Assembly: GCA_025210525.1 (NCBI GenBank)
Contig: JAOARP010000053.1
Location: 124,001 to 188,000, forward strand
Direction of reading: 5' to 3'
Source: Marinisporobacter sp.
GTDB lineage: Bacteria; Bacillota; Clostridia; Peptostreptococcales; Thermotaleaceae
Length of the DNA stretch: 64,000 bases
The first letter of the stretch is position 1; every line of letters begins with the position of its first letter. The notes beneath the pieces are model-generated. The model saw only the letters and a program-made list of their open reading frames with translations. It ran no database searches and was not told the DNA's origin. Positions 9,432 through 18,105 of the stretch are shown piece after piece. A program made the translations under genes and the position numbers.

Positions 9432-9657
9432 TAATTAACCTCCAACACTCCCTATAATTTATGAATTTTATATTGTTTTATAGGTGATCAGTTACACGAT
9501 TTTCGAAACAAAGCTAAATTTATTTAATAAATAGTATTTCCTTATTGAGTAGACTATATGTATAAGCCTAGAAGGGGCGTTTATATAAAAGGAAAGAAAT
9601 GAATGACATTAGAAAAATATATAGGAATGCAGAATTTTTCATAATATTTACATAAAT

Positions 9658-9686
9658 TTTACAGTGTAGTAAAATTAAAGTAAAAT
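9658..9686 (+). promoter_or_regulatory. sigma-A-type promoter of the 9.7-kb gene
   Basis: TTTACA (9658), a 17-bp spacer and TAAAAT (9681) sit 20 bp before the GGGGATGAG ribosome site. Confidence 0.65.
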
Positions 9687-9705
9687 TATAATTGGGGATG
9701 AGTAA

Positions 9706-10569
9706 ATGCGATTTTTTGGGCCTACACAAAGAGATATATGGGAAAGAGTGAGTAAAGAAATAGAGGGAGAATTTGTTGTTGTAGAAGGATTAATGAAAAC
9801 CTATAAAGTTCGTAAAAAATTTAAAGATTGGGAAATTGTATTAGATATATGTTCATCGGGAGAAAGATATGCGCCCACTTGTACGAGAGTATATGCAACC
9901 TTTTACAATAAACATGGACTAAGGTTTAAGATTTTTGATGAATATTTTCAAAACTATTTTCAAAGCTATTTTGATATGCAGGACATAAAAATAGACCAAA
10001 GTGGATTTAGTAGAGAGTTTATCATAAGAAGCAATAGTCAGACGGTTATGAAGATATTTTTTGAAAATCAGACCATAAGAGAGCTTATAAATATGGAGGA
10101 AGATATATTATTCGAAATCAGTGGAGTTGATTATTATGAAGTAAAGCCTGATGAAAATGCAAATATTGAAATAAAAGCATGTGGAGTTATAAAAAATACG
10201 GAGTTTTTAAAAAATATGTTTGAACTCATTGCCACATGCCTTTTAGAATTAAAAAAAATAAATGATGAACATGAAAAGTTAGATATCAATGATTTTTCCA
10301 AATTTGATGTGATGAAAAGTAGCATAAAAAATGTTTTAGCTGAAAATATTTCCTATGACCAAATAAAAGAAACCCTTGGTAGTAAAATAAAGGAATTTAA
10401 AAATAGAACAAAAGATGAAAAAAGCAATATAGAAGTTGTAACGGAGCCTGATGATAAAGAAAAAACAAAAGAAGAAAGTTTTATTAAAGAAAAGATACAA
10501 GAAGAAATACTTGTTGAAGAAGAACCTAGGATAGATGTAATGTTTGATCAAAAAGAAAAAAACATGTAA
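9706..10569 (+). CDS. Protein of unknown function, zero-frame product
   Basis: I do not recognise this protein. The zero frame gives 287 residues. An N-terminal alpha/beta-looking region of about 190 residues begins RFFGPTQRDIWERV. A highly charged Lys/Glu tail follows (about 215-287). No signal peptide or membrane segment is visible, so it is probably cytosolic. The frame stops at TAA 10567, two codons after A_AAA_AAC. A second open frame continues directly downstream with the same composition (see the next entry), so the intended product may be 363 residues. It has its own promoter and GGGGATGAG ribosome site. The neighbours give no function. Confidence 0.75.
   Translation: MRFFGPTQRDIWERVSKEIEGEFVVVEGLMKTYKVRKKFKDWEIVLDICSSGERYAPTCTRVYATFYNKHGLRFKIFDEYFQNYFQSYFDMQDIKIDQSGFSREFIIRSNSQTVMKIFFENQTIRELINMEEDILFEISGVDYYEVKPDENANIEIKACGVIKNTEFLKNMFELIATCLLELKKINDEHEKLDINDFSKFDVMKSSIKNVLAENISYDQIKETLGSKIKEFKNRTKDEKSNIEVVTEPDDKEKTKEESFIKEKIQEEILVEEEPRIDVMFDQKEKNM
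10557..10563 (+). promoter_or_regulatory. candidate -1 ribosomal frameshift heptamer A_AAA_AAC
   Basis: The heptamer is in the correct phase (GAA AAA AAC) and is followed after one codon by the zero-frame stop. Slippage by -1 leads into the 77-codon open frame. I see no strong stimulatory stem-loop downstream, and an A7 tract is also a common site of sequencing error. Confidence 0.4.
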
Positions 10570-10796
10570 AAAGAGAAATATTTCATGAGGAAAAAAGAGA
10601 ATGTTCTCACGTTATAGATGAAGAGTTAAAAGAATTAACAGAGAAGAAAAAGGATTTTAATGAATCTATAAATTCTTCTAATGATATAAGTGATTTGAGC
10701 GAATATTTAAAAACCCTTAGTGTTTTTAATCTAGATTCAGAGCGAGGAGAAAATAAAGAGGTTGCTGTTGAAGAAAAAAAGGATTCGAAAAGATAA
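10563..10796 (+). CDS. -1 frame continuation of the 9.7-kb gene (77 codons)
   Basis: Read from CAT at 10563, one base back from the zero frame, there are 77 sense codons before TAA at 10794. The product is acidic and helical, with segments such as DEELKELTEKKKDF and ISDLSEYLKTL. It matches the charged tail encoded upstream and has no start codon or ribosome site of its own. It therefore looks like the true C-terminus, reached by -1 frameshifting, by slippage on the A7 run, or lost or gained through a one-base indel or sequencing error. Confidence 0.6.
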   Translation, partial: HVKREIFHEEKRECSHVIDEELKELTEKKKDFNESINSSNDISDLSEYLKTLSVFNLDSERGENKEVAVEEKKDSKR

Positions 10797-10809
10797 AAGA
10801 TATGAGTAA

Positions 10810-10835
10810 AAAGGATAGGAGTTTACCTATCCTTT
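10810..10835 (+). terminator. terminator-like hairpin after the frameshifted gene
   Basis: AAAGGATAGG and CCTATCCTTT pair around a 6-nt loop. It starts 13 bp beyond the -1 frame stop, not beyond the zero-frame stop, which suits the longer product. The T-tract is short. The rest of the gap to 11017 holds no recognisable gene. Confidence 0.55.
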
Positions 10836-11017
10836 GCTATTAAAAATTTTGGATAAAGTTTTTTTAGAGATTGTATGCTATCTAGATATAGTTAGAACTT
10901 TCTTTCGATTCAGAAAGTAAATGTGATAAAATACAAATAATGGAATATTAATCAATAAATGAAAATACATGGAATGATTGAATAAAAAAGATTGCATGAA
11001 AAATAGGAGAAATATAA

Positions 11018-12790
11018 ATGGAAAAAAGGCTTTTTAAAATACTAATGATACTGATGCTACTAGGCATTGTGTGTATAACTTTCTATTTAAACATGTGGAA
11101 TACAGAAAAACCTACGATGATAGCAAAAAATGGTAGGATGAATTTATTGGATTGGGATTTTAAAAAAGATGGAATAGTTCATTTAGATGGGCAATGGGAG
11201 ATTTATTTTAATCAACTATTGAAGCCCCAGGACATAAAAAATAGGGAAGTGGAAAGATATTTTTATATTCCAGGAAAATTAAAAGAACAATTAGATGGAA
11301 ATACTACTGGATATATGACGTTGCATTTAAGGGTGGTAGTGCCTGAAGATGTAGTATATGGCATCCGTATAGATAGCATGTTAACATCATCAAAAGTATG
11401 GGTAAATGGTGTAGAGCAAGGTGGCCATGGCAAAGTCGGTAAAAATATAAAAGATGAAAAAGCCATATATCTTCCTGTTTATGGGTATTTTACTCCAGAA
11501 GATGGAGTGGTTGATATTGTTATTCAAACTTCTAATTATAGAGATATATCTCCTAATATTCGCTCTATGGATTTTGGGTTAAAAAATCAAATCATGGATG
11601 AATATATGATGAATATTAGCATGGATAACGTAATCATTGGTGGTTTACTAATGATAGAATTAACTTATTTAGCAATCTATTTTTTAAGAGGAAAAGAAAA
11701 ATCTTTTCTTTATTTCTCCATATTATGTTTTCTTATTCAATTAAGATGTTGCATATTAAATGAGAGAGTCCTTGTGCAGTTATATCCTCATATGCCCTAT
11801 GAATTATTAAGTAAAACAGCCGCAATTACTTATTATTTATGGATATGGACATATGTATTATTTTTGAAGGAGCAGTTTAAAGACGTATCTGATAAAATAA
11901 TCTATTTTTCTATGGTTTTTGGAAGTGTGTTTACAGTCATTTGTCTTATGACAGAGAATATGATTTATGATCAATTAGGTATACTTACCCAGGTACTCTT
12001 ACTTTGCATTATTATATATATTCTTATATTTTTAATAAAAAAATCAATAAAAGGAGATCAAAAGGGAAAGCTTTCTTTAGTTGCTTTTTTTGTGTTAATT
12101 ATAACAGCAATGAATGATATATTTGTGAATAATGGTGTCCTTAATAATATATATATATTTCAAATAGGTATGTTTGTTTTTGCATTTTTAGAGTCGTATA
12201 TGCTTGCCGTAAATTTTTCTATGGGCTTTAATCGGATAAAAGAATTATCTATAGAAAATCAAGAGATCTATGAAAAATCTATTAGAGATAGCTTAACAAA
12301 TTTGTATAATCATAAGTATATCAAACAAGTTTTGAGCAATAAGATAGAAGATTATAAAGAAAATAAGGAAGGATTTATTGTACTTATGGTTGACCTTGAT
12401 CATTTTAAATCTATTAATGACAAATATGGACATCCCTTTGGAGATAAGGTTTTAGTTAGAATTAGTAATTTATTTATGAAAATGTTAAGGGCTACAGATA
12501 CTATAGGGAGATATGGAGGAGAAGAATTTTTAATCATTTTACCAAATACGAATATGGTTGAAGCTAGGAAAATAGCAGAAAGAATAAGAAAAAGCGTTGA
12601 AAATCTTATTTGGGATGACAGTTTATTAAAGACCAGTATCAGTATAGGTCTTTATGAAAATGAAGCTACTACAAAAGAGGAATGTATAAAAAAAGTGGAT
12701 GACCTTTTGTATAGAGCAAAGAAGAATGGAAGGAATCGTGTAGAAGAATATATGGGGAATTCTTCACGAAAGATAAAAAATTATGCCTAA
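11018..12790 (+). CDS. 7TMR-DISM sensor diguanylate cyclase (GGDEF)
   Basis: This membrane enzyme should make cyclic di-GMP in response to an outside signal. The 590 residues comprise a signal anchor (about 5-25) and an extracytoplasmic beta-rich domain (about 40-195; LDGQWEIYF, VWVNGVEQGG). Seven membrane helices follow (about 205-400), then a GGDEF domain starting at RDSLTNLYN (about 423). The active site is GGEEF at 500-504. The inhibitory site RATD lies five residues before it, so product inhibition is expected. No EAL or PilZ domain is attached. The gene is monocistronic and ends in a strong terminator. Confidence 0.93.
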   Translation: MEKRLFKILMILMLLGIVCITFYLNMWNTEKPTMIAKNGRMNLLDWDFKKDGIVHLDGQWEIYFNQLLKPQDIKNREVERYFYIPGKLKEQLDGNTTGYMTLHLRVVVPEDVVYGIRIDSMLTSSKVWVNGVEQGGHGKVGKNIKDEKAIYLPVYGYFTPEDGVVDIVIQTSNYRDISPNIRSMDFGLKNQIMDEYMMNISMDNVIIGGLLMIELTYLAIYFLRGKEKSFLYFSILCFLIQLRCCILNERVLVQLYPHMPYELLSKTAAITYYLWIWTYVLFLKEQFKDVSDKIIYFSMVFGSVFTVICLMTENMIYDQLGILTQVLLLCIIIYILIFLIKKSIKGDQKGKLSLVAFFVLIITAMNDIFVNNGVLNNIYIFQIGMFVFAFLESYMLAVNFSMGFNRIKELSIENQEIYEKSIRDSLTNLYNHKYIKQVLSNKIEDYKENKEGFIVLMVDLDHFKSINDKYGHPFGDKVLVRISNLFMKMLRATDTIGRYGGEEFLIILPNTNMVEARKIAERIRKSVENLIWDDSLLKTSISIGLYENEATTKEECIKKVDDLLYRAKKNGRNRVEEYMGNSSRKIKNYA

Positions 12791-12816
12791 TAGGATTAAA
12801 AGAGAGATTTTGTCAT

Positions 12817-12850
12817 AAAAATGTGGATAGCATGTGCTATCCACATTTTT
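12817..12850 (+). terminator. strong intrinsic terminator after the diguanylate cyclase
   Basis: AAAAATGTGGATAGCA pairs perfectly with its complement around a 2-nt centre and ends in T5. Confidence 0.9.
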
Positions 12851-12924
12851 GTGATTTATTGTTTATCTAAATCCACATTTGAAGATGTTAATCATGGTAA
12901 AGACTCATAAATTACTCTTACCCA

Positions 12925-12957
12925 CATCACAGTTTCATCACAACTAAAGAATATACT
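12925..12957 (+). promoter_or_regulatory. TCS2-type operator repeats and promoter of the second efflux operon
   Basis: CATCACA occurs at 12925 and again at 12936, 11 bp apart, and is followed after 9 bp by a TATACT -10 box at 12952. No -35 consensus is present. The same ATCACA core with 11-bp phasing occurs upstream of the TCS2 regulator gene at 18954-18970, in inverted orientation relative to transcription. This links the regulator to this operon. The repeats are seen; binding is inferred. Confidence 0.62.
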
Positions 12958-12995
12958 AAAACTATGTAATACCTTTAGAAAGGAGGATAAAGTAT

Positions 12996-14243
12996 TTGTT
13001 GAAAGCTATATATAATAATCGATTTTTCAAAATAGGAGTTATGGTGATCGTGGCTTTAGGCTTAGCTTTTATAGGATACAAAAGTATTAACAAAACAAAA
13101 ACATCTGCTACTCAAACCATGACCGTTAAAGAAGAAAAGGTAACAAGAGGGGATATCACCATAGGCTTTACAGGGGATGGGCAGGCTGAAATTCCTGTTG
13201 TGAATCTAGATTTTGAGATCAGTGGTAAGTTAGAGGAGCTTTATGTAAAAGAAGGAGAGGAAATAAAAGAAGGACAGCTTCTTGCTAAATTAGATGATAA
13301 AGAATATGAAAAAAAAGTAAAGACTTCAGAGGTTAATTACAATAAAGCTCTTGCTAGCTTAGAACAAAAAAAAGAAAATATAAAGCTTACATTGATTAAT
13401 GAAAAGCAGAAGTTAAATGATTTAAAAGCAAAGCTAGATCAATTAAAAGCTGAATATGAACCAATGAAGCGTCTTGAAAGTTATTATGCAAGACAAGAAA
13501 TCGAACTTAAAAGAATTAATTATGAAAATGCAAAGGCAGCTTATGAAACCCAATTAGAAAGGTATACCATACTATCTAACTCTAACAAAGAAATAGAAGT
13601 TGAAAAAAATAATGTGGAAAGTGCAAAAATTAACTTAGAATTAGCAAAGGATGATCTAAATAACACATCTCTAAAATCACCTATTACGGCTACTGTCTTA
13701 AATATAGCCAATAAACCAGGGGAGACTATCTCTACTCCAAAGGATTCAAGTCAAACTACAGCAGATACCTCTCATTTTATTGTTGTATCCGATTCAGATA
13801 AGGTTGAGGTGATTGTTCCTGTTTCAGAAATTGATTTAGGAAATGTAATTATGAATCAAATCGTAGAAGTAAATTTTGAAGCTTATGAAGGAAAAAGCTT
13901 TAAGGGAAAGGTAATAGATATTAATGCTCTTCCGAATATTGATTCTAGCGGAATTGTATCATATGATGTAAAAATTGAATTAGATGAAGCTTTAGGAAAA
14001 ATAAAGTCAGGAATGACTTGTTCTGTAAACTTTATACTTAAACAACAAAAAAATACTTTGATCATTCCGAATAAAGCAGTGAGCATAGTAGAAGGAAAGC
14101 AGGTTGTAAAAGTAAAGGATCAAGATGGAAATATTAGTATCAAAAATATTAAAACAGGATTAACAGATGGAAAATATGTAGCAGTAACAGAGGGGCTTAA
14201 TGTAGGAGAAACTGTATTGATTGAAAATAAGAAAGTGGAATAG
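12996..14243 (+). CDS. MacA/HlyD-type adaptor of efflux ABC system 2
   Basis: This membrane-fusion-like adaptor of 415 residues has a membrane anchor at about 12-28 and a lipoyl half at about 65-95 (LEELYVKEGEEIKEGQLLAKLDD). A long Lys/Glu coiled coil (about 105-225), the second lipoyl half (LKSPITATVLNIANKPGE) and a beta-barrel region follow. It begins with TTG at 12996, placed nine bases after AGGAGG; a second TTG follows at once. It differs clearly from the adaptor of system 1. It is the first gene of adaptor-permease-lipoprotein-ATPase. Confidence 0.9.
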   Translation: MLKAIYNNRFFKIGVMVIVALGLAFIGYKSINKTKTSATQTMTVKEEKVTRGDITIGFTGDGQAEIPVVNLDFEISGKLEELYVKEGEEIKEGQLLAKLDDKEYEKKVKTSEVNYNKALASLEQKKENIKLTLINEKQKLNDLKAKLDQLKAEYEPMKRLESYYARQEIELKRINYENAKAAYETQLERYTILSNSNKEIEVEKNNVESAKINLELAKDDLNNTSLKSPITATVLNIANKPGETISTPKDSSQTTADTSHFIVVSDSDKVEVIVPVSEIDLGNVIMNQIVEVNFEAYEGKSFKGKVIDINALPNIDSSGIVSYDVKIELDEALGKIKSGMTCSVNFILKQQKNTLIIPNKAVSIVEGKQVVKVKDQDGNISIKNIKTGLTDGKYVAVTEGLNVGETVLIENKKVE

Positions 14244-14253
14244 GTGTGATGCT

Positions 14254-15444
14254 ATGAGCTTTGTTGAGATTTTAAGATCCGTATTGATCAATATTAAAGG
14301 GAATAAAGGAAAGGTGTTTTTAACTACATTAGGGATTATTGTAGGTTCTTTGACGATTATTTTAGTTCTTGCTATAGGAAAAGGGAGCCAAGTAAGTGTA
14401 GAAGAACAATTTAAGAGCTTAAATGTAGGAACTATTCAAATCACTACAGGATTTGGAAAAGGAGGAACTGAAAAGCTAACTACAGAGGAACTAGATACTA
14501 TAAAAGAAGAAGCAACTTCTATAAAGAAAGCATCTATGGTCATTATGAGTAAAGGAAATGTAAATTATTATAATATGTCCATGTCTGCTTCTATTGTAGG
14601 GGGTACAGAAGAGTTAAAGGAAATTAATAATTTAACACTTTTGCATGGAGAATTTATTAATGGTGAACAAAATGATGATATGGAAAAGGTAGCAGTCATT
14701 GGATATGATTTAGCTGAGTTATTTTTTGAGGAAAACGTAGCAGACGCTTTAGGAGAAAAAATAATTATAAGTGGAAAAAGATATGAGGTTATAGGCGTTT
14801 TAAATCAATTAGGAGATTCTCCAATGAGAGGCTTTAGTCCAGATGAAGGTGTTTTCATTCCATATAAAGTAGGAGAAAAATACATAACAGGAAGAATGGC
14901 GAGACCCATGATACTAGCTTTAGCAAAGGATGTTGATCATGTAGAATCAGCCATTGAAGAAGTAGAGATCATCCTTCAAAAGTCTTTTAAAGACAAAAGT
15001 GATCAGTTTAGGATAATGGATGCAGGAAATAAATTGCAATCAGCAAAGGATTCAGCAAAAACTATGACATTGATGCTTTTTTCAGTAGCTACAGTAGTTC
15101 TTATCGTTGGTGGAATTGGGATCATGAATGTATTATTTGTTTCTGTAAAAGAAAGAACGAAAGAGATCGGGATATTAAAGGCTATAGGAGCTAAACGAAA
15201 GGATATATTATTTATATTCTTATTAGAAGCTATGATCATTAGTGCGGCAGGCGGAATATTAGGGATTATAGGGAGTGTTTTTATTATGCCAATTATGAGT
15301 TATTTCAATGTAAGAGTAGTACCATCCTTATTTGGGTATACATTAGCATTTTTATTTTCAGTAGGAATAGGAACTTTCTTTGGATATTATCCTGCTGCAA
15401 AGGCGTCAACCCTTAAGCCTATTGATGCATTAAATTATGAATAG
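14254..15444 (+). CDS. MacB/FtsX-type ABC permease 2
   Basis: This permease of 396 residues has an N-terminal membrane segment after NKGKVFLTTLGIIVG, a MacB-PCD-like extracytoplasmic region and three C-terminal membrane helices framing ERTKEIGILKAIGA. The open frame extends upstream over the adaptor gene, but the ATG at 14254, preceded by AGGTGTGAT, gives the conserved MSFVEILRS start. It pairs with the ATPase three genes later rather than with an adjacent one, because a lipoprotein gene is inserted. Confidence 0.93.
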   Translation: MSFVEILRSVLINIKGNKGKVFLTTLGIIVGSLTIILVLAIGKGSQVSVEEQFKSLNVGTIQITTGFGKGGTEKLTTEELDTIKEEATSIKKASMVIMSKGNVNYYNMSMSASIVGGTEELKEINNLTLLHGEFINGEQNDDMEKVAVIGYDLAELFFEENVADALGEKIIISGKRYEVIGVLNQLGDSPMRGFSPDEGVFIPYKVGEKYITGRMARPMILALAKDVDHVESAIEEVEIILQKSFKDKSDQFRIMDAGNKLQSAKDSAKTMTLMLFSVATVVLIVGGIGIMNVLFVSVKERTKEIGILKAIGAKRKDILFIFLLEAMIISAAGGILGIIGSVFIMPIMSYFNVRVVPSLFGYTLAFLFSVGIGTFFGYYPAAKASTLKPIDALNYE

Positions 15445-15459
15445 AAGGAGTGGATAAAA

Positions 15460-15972
15460 ATGATGAAATTAAAATCAAAAGTAGTAGTATTATTAGTGGG
15501 GGTATCTTTACTTTTTACAGGGTGTGGGAGTTCAAAGATAGAAGAAACCAGTAGTTCATCTACACAAGAGGTAGAAAAATCACAAGTAGAAGAGAAAAGA
15601 AAAAAGAATCGTGCAGATCTATTTGGAAGAGTTAAGAGTATTATTGGTAATGAAGTTGTACTTGAGCTTGCAGAAATGCCTCAAAGGAAAGCTGAAGAAA
15701 ATGCTGAAAAACCAAGTGGAGAAAAGCCTGAAAATCCTGGCGCTGGAGGAGGAAGTGGGCAGGGAAGGAAAAGAGAAATAAAGCTTACAGGCGAAACAGA
15801 AACAATATTAATCCCTGTAGGAATTCAGGTGTTAAGCTTTAGTCGTGATGGAGAGAAGGAAATAGATATAGCTGATATTTATGAAGGATCAATGATGCAA
15901 ATTTGGTATGATGAAAAAGATCAAGAAAGTAAAACCATTACAAAGGTTATGATTATGCAGGGCAGGCAGTAA
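15460..15972 (+). CDS. Small lipoprotein of the second efflux operon
   Basis: I do not recognise this family. The 170-residue product has a type II signal peptide with lipobox LFTGC (Cys about 22), then a Ser/Glu/Lys-rich linker. A Gly/Pro/Lys-rich low-complexity stretch follows (about 70-105; EKPENPGAGGGSGQG), and a small C-terminal region that looks like a beta-barrel (TETILIPVGIQVLSF). The latter resembles the fold of proteins that report metal or ion binding, but I cannot assign it. It is made with the exporter and is tethered outside the membrane, so it may act as a substrate-binding or adaptor partner. Confidence 0.78.
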   Translation: MMKLKSKVVVLLVGVSLLFTGCGSSKIEETSSSSTQEVEKSQVEEKRKKNRADLFGRVKSIIGNEVVLELAEMPQRKAEENAEKPSGEKPENPGAGGGSGQGRKREIKLTGETETILIPVGIQVLSFSRDGEKEIDIADIYEGSMMQIWYDEKDQESKTITKVMIMQGRQ

Positions 15973-15974
15973 TT

Positions 15975-16649
15975 ATGAATGAAAATGTAATCTATATGAA
16001 GGATATTGTAAAATCTTATAAGATGGGAAAAAACAAATTAACTGTTTTAAAAGAGATATCCTTAGAGATTAAAGAAGGAGAATTTGTTGCTGTATTAGGT
16101 CCATCAGGCTCTGGGAAATCTACTCTTATGAATATTATAGGATGTATTGACATATCAGATTCGGGAGAATATAAATTAGCAGGAAAAGATATAAAAGCTA
16201 GAAACGAAGATGAATTAGCTGTTATTCGAAATAAAGAAATAGGGTTTATTTTTCAAAAGTTTAATTTGCTTTCTAAATATACAGCACTTCATAATGTTGC
16301 TTTTCCACTCCTTTTAAGAGGAATGAAAATAGAAGACGCTTACACACGAGCAACAGAGTTATTAGAAAGGGTGGGACTTGGAGATCGAGTAGATCATAAG
16401 CCTATGGAGTTATCAGGAGGACAGCAACAGAGGGTATCTATAGCAAGGGCTTTAGCGGGAAGTCCTAGAATCCTCCTTGCTGATGAACCAACAGGAGCCC
16501 TTGATTCTCAATCAGGAAGTGAAATAATGAATATGTTTTTAGAATTGAATGAAGAAGGAAATACGATCATATTGATTACCCATGATTTAGAAATAGCAAA
16601 AAAAGCGAAAAGGATTATTCATGTAAAGGATGGTAAAGTTTATGAATAA
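15975..16649 (+). CDS. MacB-type ABC transporter ATP-binding subunit 2
   Basis: This ATPase of 224 residues has Walker [10 protein letters not shown], signature LSGGQQQRVS, Walker B ILLADEPTG and VTHDLE-like switch ITHDLE. It begins two bases after the lipoprotein stop, with only a weak ribosome site (GGCAG), so translation is probably coupled. It ends the operon at a terminator shared with the convergent TCS2 genes. Confidence 0.94.
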   Translation: MNENVIYMKDIVKSYKMGKNKLTVLKEISLEIKEGEFVAVLGPSGSGKSTLMNIIGCIDISDSGEYKLAGKDIKARNEDELAVIRNKEIGFIFQKFNLLSKYTALHNVAFPLLLRGMKIEDAYTRATELLERVGLGDRVDHKPMELSGGQQQRVSIARALAGSPRILLADEPTGALDSQSGSEIMNMFLELNEEGNTIILITHDLEIAKKAKRIIHVKDGKVYE

Positions 16650-16679
16650 AAGAGATGCAAGTATTTATGCATCTCTTTT
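16648..16679. terminator. bidirectional terminator between efflux operon 2 and TCS2
   Basis: AAAAGAGATGCA and TGCATCTCTTTT flank an 8-nt loop. The right arm is inside the last codons of the TCS2 kinase. Confidence 0.85.
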
Positions 16680-18104
16680 ATTTATTTCAAACCAAACAGT
16701 GGTTCCTTTATGAACTTTACTTTCAATACCGTATGAAAAGTGATGAGCTTCTAAAATGTTTTTTACGATGGACATACCTAAGCCTGTACCACTCGTATCT
16801 CTTTTTCTAGATTTATCCACTTTATAAAAGCGATCCCAAATGTAAGGTAAATCTTCTTGAGGAATGCCTTTTCCATGATCTATAATTTCAATTTTTATAT
16901 GATCCTTTGCATTTGTTGTTTTGATAAGTATTTGACTATTTTCATAAGAGTGGGTGATAGCGTTATTAATTAGATTGAAAAATACTTGATAGAGTTTATC
17001 GGGGTCTGCATAGACTTGTGTGCACTCATTATCTACCTCTATTATTAACTTTATATTCTTTTGAGAAGCAAAGAAATCAAGCTTCCCTATGATTTTATGA
17101 ATTAATTCAGCAATGGGAAATGGAGAATTATTTAGTTCTATATAACCTGCTTCTATTTTAGATAAAGTGAGGATATCCTCAACCATAGTATTTAGTCGAG
17201 AGGATTCATCCACGATGACTTGTAAATTTTCGTTTCTTGTTTTCTTATCATCATCCACATCCATTATCAGTTCAGCATAGGCTCGAATCAAGCTAATAGG
17301 AGTTTTTAGCTCGTGAGAGACATTTGCAATAAATTCTCTACGGAAATTCTCGATTTTTCCTAGCTGGATGGCTAAGTCATTTATAGTATTTCCTAAAATA
17401 CCTATTTCATCTTTAGAATCTAAAGCTACACGAGCATCAAAATTACCCTTTGAGATTTCCTTTGAAGTTTTTGTTATTTCTAAAATTGGTTTTGCAAAAT
17501 GTTTTGAAAATAATAGTGCTAAAAGAGAACCAATGAGTAGGGAAATCCATGTGATGATGGATAGTTGTTTTTTCAAGATAGAGCTTGTTTCTTGAATAGG
17601 GGCTAAAGCAGAAGTTAATATAATATTGCCAACTATAGCATCATTTTTTTCAATAGGAACTTTTACGACAAGTAAAGACCTTTTAGCTCTATCAAACTCT
17701 TCAACAAAGGTTTCAACTTCCTTGGAATAAAAATTCACACGAGGTTCCCTAGGGGGTTCTTTAGGTGGTTTTTGGGAGATATGTGAAATTCTTTTAGAAA
17801 GTAGATTTCTGTTTACAGGAAATAAAACCTTATTATGCTCATCAATAATAGTAATAGAAATATGAAAAGAAAATTCAGATCGAAAATTATCCATCTCATC
17901 CATTGCCTCTTGTGAGATTACGGGAAAGTTATTCGTTGCTGAAATAAGAGATGCGATATTTTTTCCCTCATCTAATAATAAATCTTTTCTTTCATCAATA
18001 TAAAATTTTTGAAGGAGCATGATTTGAAATAGCCAAGTAATTAAAAGGATGACCAGTACAAGGGATGTAATTCCTAACCAAAGCTTGCTTAATATGCTTT
18101 TCAT
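16665..18104 (-). CDS. Sensor histidine kinase of TCS2
   Basis: This membrane kinase of 479 residues has membrane helices at about 9-31 and 182-201. The extracytoplasmic sensor between them (about 35-180) carries an odd proline-rich stretch KPPKEPPREPR at 112-122. HAMP follows (about 202-255). HisKA has NVSHELKTP with His264. The ATPase lobe has NLINNAITHS, DHGKGIPQ and GTGLGMSIV. It follows its regulator gene by one base. Together they probably control the convergent efflux operon. Confidence 0.94.
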   Translation of the reverse strand: MKSILSKLWLGITSLVLVILLITWLFQIMLLQKFYIDERKDLLLDEGKNIASLISATNNFPVISQEAMDEMDNFRSEFSFHISITIIDEHNKVLFPVNRNLLSKRISHISQKPPKEPPREPRVNFYSKEVETFVEEFDRAKRSLLVVKVPIEKNDAIVGNIILTSALAPIQETSSILKKQLSIITWISLLIGSLLALLFSKHFAKPILEITKTSKEISKGNFDARVALDSKDEIGILGNTINDLAIQLGKIENFRREFIANVSHELKTPISLIRAYAELIMDVDDDKKTRNENLQVIVDESSRLNTMVEDILTLSKIEAGYIELNNSPFPIAELIHKIIGKLDFFASQKNIKLIIEVDNECTQVYADPDKLYQVFFNLINNAITHSYENSQILIKTTNAKDHIKIEIIDHGKGIPQEDLPYIWDRFYKVDKSRKRDTSGTGLGMSIVKNILEAHHFSYGIESKVHKGTTVWFEINKRDA

Positions 18105-18105
18105 G

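Noticed and set aside
10563..10796. Downstream frame as an independent small gene
   Set aside because: No start codon or ribosome site in frame. The composition continues the upstream protein, so a -1 frameshift or an indel explains it better.
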